Below the pieces are notes generated by a model, which saw only the letters and a list, made by a program, of their open reading frames with translations, ran no database searches and was not told the origin of the DNA. The position numbers were made by a program, and so were the translations under genes. A DNA stretch of 6,986 bases from Candidatus Staskawiczbacteria bacterium (GTDB lineage Bacteria > Patescibacteriota > Minisyncoccia > Minisyncoccales > Staskawiczbacteraceae): positions 1 to 6,986 of the forward strand of contig CAIWKF010000043.1 in assembly GCA_903913175.1 (NCBI GenBank), given 5' to 3'. Numbering within the stretch: position 1 is the first letter of the stretch; every line of letters begins with the position of its first letter. This document shows, in pieces, positions 4,500-6,986 of this stretch.

Positions 4500-4796
4500 A
4501 TGAACTGCAAAAGAGTTGGGTGTATTGGAAAAATAGATTCTAAAAATGTTGAAGTGATTGGTACTATGGGCAGGACAGTTTTGGTGTGCCCAATTTGCAA
4601 GCTGTGTCATGAACCTAGCACAGGTAAAGAGGCGAGAAGCAAAATGGTGCCAAAAAATGTTTTAGTTTGGAATGATGTTTATGCAAGCGAGGTAATGGGC
4701 TGTACTGTTGAGCTTAAGTGCTCTATGTGTAATCATAGTGATGATGACATGGAGTGGTTGCGCTGGAAGGGTTTAGGGGATGTCCCGCCCAAATGA
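4500..4796 (+). CDS. Small Cys-rich (zinc-ribbon-like) protein, C-terminus altered by IS insertion
   Basis: A 98-residue protein of unknown function. The start is fixed by a strong AAAGGAG (4487-4493) six bases before ATG. Cysteines occur as C3, C8, C30-P-I-C33, C36-H37, C68 and C74-S-M-C77, followed by H79. The two CxxC knuckles suggest one zinc site, or a rubredoxin/zinc-ribbon-like fold. There is no signal peptide or membrane segment. The 3' end is not original: the insertion sequence starts at 4781, inside codon 94. Residues V95-K98 and the TGA stop are encoded by the IS end. Joining the flanks without the IS and one target copy gives ...WKGLGD followed directly by TGA, so the ancestral protein was 94 residues. 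The core is intact and probably still functional. Confidence 0.75.
   Translation: MNCKRVGCIGKIDSKNVEVIGTMGRTVLVCPICKLCHEPSTGKEARSKMVPKNVLVWNDVYASEVMGCTVELKCSMCNHSDDDMEWLRWKGLGDVPPK
4766..4780 (+). repeat. Left target-site duplication of the IS
   Basis: GAAGGGTTTAGGGGA directly precedes the left end of the IS and is repeated exactly at 6281-6295 after the right end. The duplication could be scored as 16 bp, since both copies are followed by T. It shows the element was inserted by transposition and is recent enough for both copies to match. Confidence 0.93.
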
Positions 4797-4831
4797 TAAT
4801 GTCATAGTATGGGCAAAGTAGAAATGTCATA
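4781..4831 (+). repeat. Left terminal inverted repeat of the IS
   Basis: It starts TGTCCCGCCCAAATGATAAT and contains GGCAAAGTAGAAATGTCATA at its inner end. The inner 20 bases are identical to the complement of the right repeat; the outer 26 align without gaps but with mismatches. The outermost 16 bases also supply the last codons and stop of the Cys-rich gene. Confidence 0.9.
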
Positions 4832-4889
4832 GGTAAGAGATTTAGTACATAATAGATCTAAATTAAATATTATTAATTTAGAAAACATT

Positions 4890-6206
4890 ATGGATCAAAA
4901 TCAACTAATAACTATGACAAACAAAGAAGCGAAACGCTATGAAATTATCAAAGATTTGTTAGCAAAAAAGATTGATGGCACAGAAGCCTCAAAGTTACTC
5001 GGCCTTTGCTTAAGACAAGTAAAAAGAATCAAAGCATCTGTAATGAGTATTGGTATTGCTGGAGTAATCCACGGCAATCGCAATAAAGAAAGTAATCGCA
5101 AAACCAGTGAAGAAATTACCAAAAATACCAAAGAACATTTACATAAAACTTACCACGATTTTAATCCACTTTTAGCAAAGGAAAAGTTATTAGAATTAAA
5201 CAAGATAGATTTAAGCAAAGAAACTGTCAGGCAATTGATGATCAAAGAAGGTCTTTGGAAAGCAAGGAAAAAGAATGAAATTAAAAAACATTTCTGGCGC
5301 GCCCGAAAAGACAACTACGGAGAAATGCAACAATTCGATGGTTCATACCACAATTGGTTTGAGGGTAGAAACGAGCAAGAATTAGGGCTTGAGCAATGTC
5401 TTTTGTTATCAGTAGATGATGCCACAGGAAAACCCACAGGAGCTAGATTTGAAGATAATGAAGGGGTAGAGGCTGTATTCAGATTCTGGGAGGAATATAT
5501 TCTAAAGCATGGTCTTCCAATATCAATTTACCTAGACAAATTTAGCACTTACAAAGTTAATCACAAAAACGCTGTAGACAACGAAGAGTTAATGACTCAG
5601 TTTCAGCGAGCAATGAATCAGCTAGGAGTTAAACTTATCACCGCCCACAGTCCGCAAGCCAAAGGCCGAGTAGAAAAAATGAACGGCACATTTCAACGAA
5701 GATTAGTTAAAGAATTACGACTGGCAAATATCAATACAATTAGCGAAGCTAATATATTCTTAAAAGAAATATTTATTCCACAGTTCAATAAGCAGTTTGC
5801 AGTAGTTCCCAAAAAAGAAGCTGACCTTCACAGAAAGTTAGACACCAAAACAATAAACCAATTGCCTCAAATCTTTTCAGTTCAATCAGAAAGAACAGTT
5901 TGTAGCGACTACACAGTCAGATTTAAAAATAATTACTATCAACTACAAGAAGTTCAGCCAACCACAGTTTACAAAAAAGACACTGTAACTATTGAAGAAC
6001 ATTTAAACGGCGAAATCAAAATATCTTTGAAAAACCATTATCTTAATTATGTGCAACTAGCAGAAAGGCCGAAGAAAGAAATTGATGTTAAATTACTGGC
6101 ACTTACAAATCGCAAACAAGAAAATTGGAAACCACCGCAAGATCATCCATGGAGAAGATTTTTAATCAATAAAACACAGCCAACATTGTCAATTGAAAGA
6201 AAATAA
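4890..6206 (+). CDS. IS1202-type DDE transposase
   Basis: A 438-residue transposase that would cut and join the ends of the surrounding element. Residues about 10-60 form the N-terminal helix-turn-helix (NKEAKRYEIIKDLL...SKLLGLCLRQVKRI). A second helical DNA-binding segment is at about 75-125. The catalytic RNase H-like core has D150 in QFDGSYHNW, D216 in IYLDKFSTYK and E262 in GRVEKMNGTFQRRL, preceded by the usual HSPQAKG. Residues about 330-385 form the C-terminal beta-rich domain. The frame is uninterrupted and the length is normal for the group. The ATG at 4890 has no ribosome binding site; M9 (ATG at 4914, followed by TNKEAKRYE) matches the usual family N-terminus and is an equally plausible start. 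It is probably active or recently active given the intact ends and target duplication. Confidence 0.94.
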   Translation: MDQNQLITMTNKEAKRYEIIKDLLAKKIDGTEASKLLGLCLRQVKRIKASVMSIGIAGVIHGNRNKESNRKTSEEITKNTKEHLHKTYHDFNPLLAKEKLLELNKIDLSKETVRQLMIKEGLWKARKKNEIKKHFWRARKDNYGEMQQFDGSYHNWFEGRNEQELGLEQCLLLSVDDATGKPTGARFEDNEGVEAVFRFWEEYILKHGLPISIYLDKFSTYKVNHKNAVDNEELMTQFQRAMNQLGVKLITAHSPQAKGRVEKMNGTFQRRLVKELRLANINTISEANIFLKEIFIPQFNKQFAVVPKKEADLHRKLDTKTINQLPQIFSVQSERTVCSDYTVRFKNNYYQLQEVQPTTVYKKDTVTIEEHLNGEIKISLKNHYLNYVQLAERPKKEIDVKLLALTNRKQENWKPPQDHPWRRFLINKTQPTLSIERK

Positions 6207-6209
6207 AAA

Positions 6210-6250
6210 ACAAAAAAAATCCGGCAAGTATGACATTTCTACTTTGCCGG
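6210..6250 (-). terminator. Candidate minus-strand terminator at the right end of the IS
   Basis: CCGGCAA (6221-6227) and TTGCCGG (6244-6250) form a 7-bp stem. Read on the minus strand it is followed by ATTTTTTTTG (complement of 6211-6220). It would stop transcripts entering the IS from outside, a common protective feature of IS ends. It overlaps the inner part of the right inverted repeat. Confidence 0.5.
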
Positions 6251-6280
6251 CAGGTATGACATTTCTATTTAGCCTTTACA
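6229..6280 (-). repeat. Right terminal inverted repeat of the IS
   Basis: Its complement starts TGTAAAGGCTAAATAGAAAT and ends GGCAAAGTAGAAATGTCATA, matching the left repeat with one extra base in the middle. It is followed at once by the second target copy at 6281. Confidence 0.9.
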
Positions 6281-6295
6281 GAAGGGTTTAGGGGA
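6281..6295 (+). repeat. Right target-site duplication of the IS
   Basis: GAAGGGTTTAGGGGA is an exact copy of 4766-4780. The two bases before the original TGA stop (6297-6299) and the stop itself remain here, stranded from their gene. Confidence 0.93.
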
Positions 6296-6324
6296 TTGAC
6301 AGTGGTTTTGGGTTTTGATAAACT
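6296..6324 (+). promoter_or_regulatory. Promoter of the structured RNA
   Basis: A consensus TTGACA (6296-6301) and TAAACT (6319-6324) are separated by exactly 17 bases, so transcription would start near 6331. The -35 box overlaps the ancestral stop codon of the Cys-rich gene, and the IS lies just upstream without disturbing it. Confidence 0.65.
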
Positions 6325-6330
6325 TAAGTT

Positions 6331-6538
6331 GTAGATTGAGTTGCCAATCAGTGATGGCGACTCGCTAGCGGGGGAAGGCCAAATAGTGGTCTGACAGAGG
6401 TGCGGGCCTTTCCTCGCTAGTTTTCAATCACATTGTTCTTTTCAAAGTACGCGTCAAACTTATTGACGCATCGTATAGGGACTTTCGTCCCAACCCGCCT
6501 AAGACAGTGCTTTCTCTGAAAGTCCTGTCTATTTTTTT
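6331..6538 (+). ncRNA. Candidate structured noncoding RNA, about 205 nt
   Basis: No open frame of note lies here, but the strand is dense with pairing. GATTGA/TCAATC (6334-6339 with 6424-6429) closes a three-way junction. It holds GTTGCCA/TGGCGAC (6340-6346 with 6355-6361) and a 16-bp stem, 6365-6380 with 6405-6420, with only two G-U pairs. Downstream are GCGTCAA/TTGACGC (6451-6457 with 6463-6469) and GGGAC/GTCCC (6478-6482 with 6487-6491). It has its own 17-bp-spaced promoter and ends in a terminator. It is more GC-rich than its surroundings. I do not recognise tmRNA, RNase P, SRP or 6S RNA signatures. A leader RNA for the downstream Rrf2 gene is less likely, because that gene has its own promoter after the terminator. 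Confidence 0.6.
6502..6538 (+). terminator. Terminator of the structured RNA
   Basis: AGACAG (6502-6507) pairs with CTGTCT (6525-6530). Inside is CTTTC/GAAAG (6510-6514 with 6518-6522). A run of seven T follows at 6532-6538. It separates the structured RNA from the Rrf2-family gene. Confidence 0.82.
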
Positions 6539-6547
6539 ATAAAAATA

Positions 6548-6575
6548 TTGACTTTAAATTTGTTTGTGATAATAT
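6548..6575 (+). promoter_or_regulatory. Promoter of the Rrf2-family gene
   Basis: TTGACT (6548-6553) is followed after 16 bases by TAATAT (6570-6575); an overlapping GATAATATAAAA makes the exact -10 uncertain. The start codon is about 40 bases downstream. Confidence 0.6.
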
Positions 6576-6580
6576 AAAAG

Positions 6581-6597
6581 CAGACAAGATTAGTCTG
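6581..6597 (+). promoter_or_regulatory. Operator-like palindrome before the Rrf2-family gene
   Basis: CAGAC (6581-6585) and GTCTG (6593-6597) form an inverted repeat with 7 bases between, at the expected transcription start. Its place fits autorepression by the Rrf2-family protein, which binds as a dimer. This is inference from position and symmetry. Confidence 0.45.
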
Positions 6598-6614
6598 TAA
6601 TATAAATAATTAAT

Positions 6615-6986
6615 ATGTTTCAAATTTCAAAAAAATCTGAATATGGCTTAAGGGCAATGGTTTTTTTAGCTAAAAACTATAAAGCATCTATGCATTCGCC
6701 AGCAAAAAGAAAGTTTTTTTCTGTTAAATTTATATCTGAAAAAGAAGACATTTCTTTTGATTTTTTAGAAAAAATTATTCATAAATTAGCAGATTTAAAA
6801 TTGGTAAAAAGTACTAAAGGAATGCTGGGAGGTTATGCCTTGGCCTGCTCTCCAAAGAAAATTTCAGTTAGTAATATTATTTTTAATTTAGAAGAAAATA
6901 AAAGATTGATTGAGTGTTCTATGTGTAAGCGCGCCAGTAAGTGTTCTGCTAAAAATGTTTCATTAAAAATTGAAAAAGCAATAAAA
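6615..6986 (+). CDS. Rrf2-family transcriptional regulator, 3'-partial
   Basis: The first 124 residues of a winged-helix regulator; the gene runs off the window. The N-terminus FQISKKSEYGLRAMVFLA is the first helix of the family. The recognition helix region is EKEDISFDFLEKIIHKLADL (42-61), followed by the wing (GMLGGYALA, 69-77). Cysteines C101, C104 and C110 (CSMCKRASKC) lie where Rrf2 proteins such as IscR and NsrR hold an Fe-S cluster, so it probably senses iron-sulphur status, redox or nitric oxide. Residues 26-36 form an extra loop compared with the compact family pattern. No Shine-Dalgarno sequence is visible before the ATG. The palindrome at 6581-6597 suggests autoregulation. Which genes it controls is not shown here. 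Confidence 0.9.
   Translation, partial: MFQISKKSEYGLRAMVFLAKNYKASMHSPAKRKFFSVKFISEKEDISFDFLEKIIHKLADLKLVKSTKGMLGGYALACSPKKISVSNIIFNLEENKRLIECSMCKRASKCSAKNVSLKIEKAIK

Larger units (their letters stand above)
4781..6280 (+). mobile_element. Complete IS1202-type insertion sequence (1500 bp)
   Basis: The element begins TGT and ends ACA, and carries imperfect terminal inverted repeats of 51-52 bp (4781-4831 and 6229-6280). Each repeat holds the motif AATGTCATA twice, 25 or 26 bases apart (4798-4806 and 4823-4831 on the left; complement at 6229-6237 and 6255-6263 on the right), probably transposase binding sites. It encodes one intact DDE transposase and is flanked by a 15-bp duplication. Long target duplications are a trait of IS1202-related elements. 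No passenger gene is present. Confidence 0.92.

Noticed and set aside
4383..4610. 75-codon minus-strand frame
   Set aside because: Antisense to the Cys-rich gene and its terminator; no ribosome binding site.
6331..6538. tmRNA, RNase P RNA, SRP RNA or 6S RNA
   Set aside because: None of their conserved core sequences or closing-end pairings could be found by eye.

Overview
The window looks like a piece of a Candidate Phyla Radiation (Patescibacteria) type genome. This is inferred from very AT-rich, tightly packed genes with weak ribosome binding sites, a small set of housekeeping functions, and one GC-richer accessory island. No marker gene fixes the taxon.

Layout. (1) 1-602: the 3' part of an Fe/Mn superoxide dismutase, followed by a terminator. 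(2) About 660-2340: a GC-richer island that I read as a diversity-generating retroelement (DGR). A 224-residue target protein (802-1476) ends in a variable repeat (VR, 1335-1463). A template repeat (TR, 1853-1981) lies 518 bp downstream. The two repeats align over 129 bp without gaps. All 17 differences fall on TR adenines (17 of 29 adenines changed, 0 of 100 other positions changed). The machinery next to the TR is in ruins. On the minus strand is the C-terminal piece of an Avd-like four-helix-bundle protein. Directly abutting it on the plus strand is a fragment of a DGR-type reverse transcriptase that keeps the LGNLTSQ motif but ends before the catalytic YxDD box. (3) 2424-4275: a compact three-gene run encoding an HD-domain phosphohydrolase, a TrmH/SpoU-family RNA methyltransferase with an in-frame palindromic insertion, and an SdpI/DUF1648 membrane protein. 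(4) 4285-4796: a promoter and an attenuator-like leader in front of a small Cys-rich gene. (5) 4781-6280: a complete 1500-bp IS1202-type insertion sequence flanked by a 15-bp target duplication. It landed on the last codon of the Cys-rich gene and changed the end of that protein. (6) 6296-6538: a promoter, a strongly structured candidate noncoding RNA with a three-way junction, and a terminator. (7) 6548-6986: promoter, operator-like palindrome and 5' part of an Rrf2-family (probably Fe-S) regulator.

How it fits together. The DGR island is the most striking system. The target protein was evidently diversified at set C-terminal residues by mutagenic retrohoming from the TR. With the local reverse transcriptase broken, the cassette is now either frozen or served by a reverse transcriptase elsewhere in the genome. 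The superoxide dismutase and the Rrf2 regulator suggest oxidative or Fe-S stress handling at the two ends, but nothing here links them directly. All alignments and structures were done by eye; no searches or folding programs were run.
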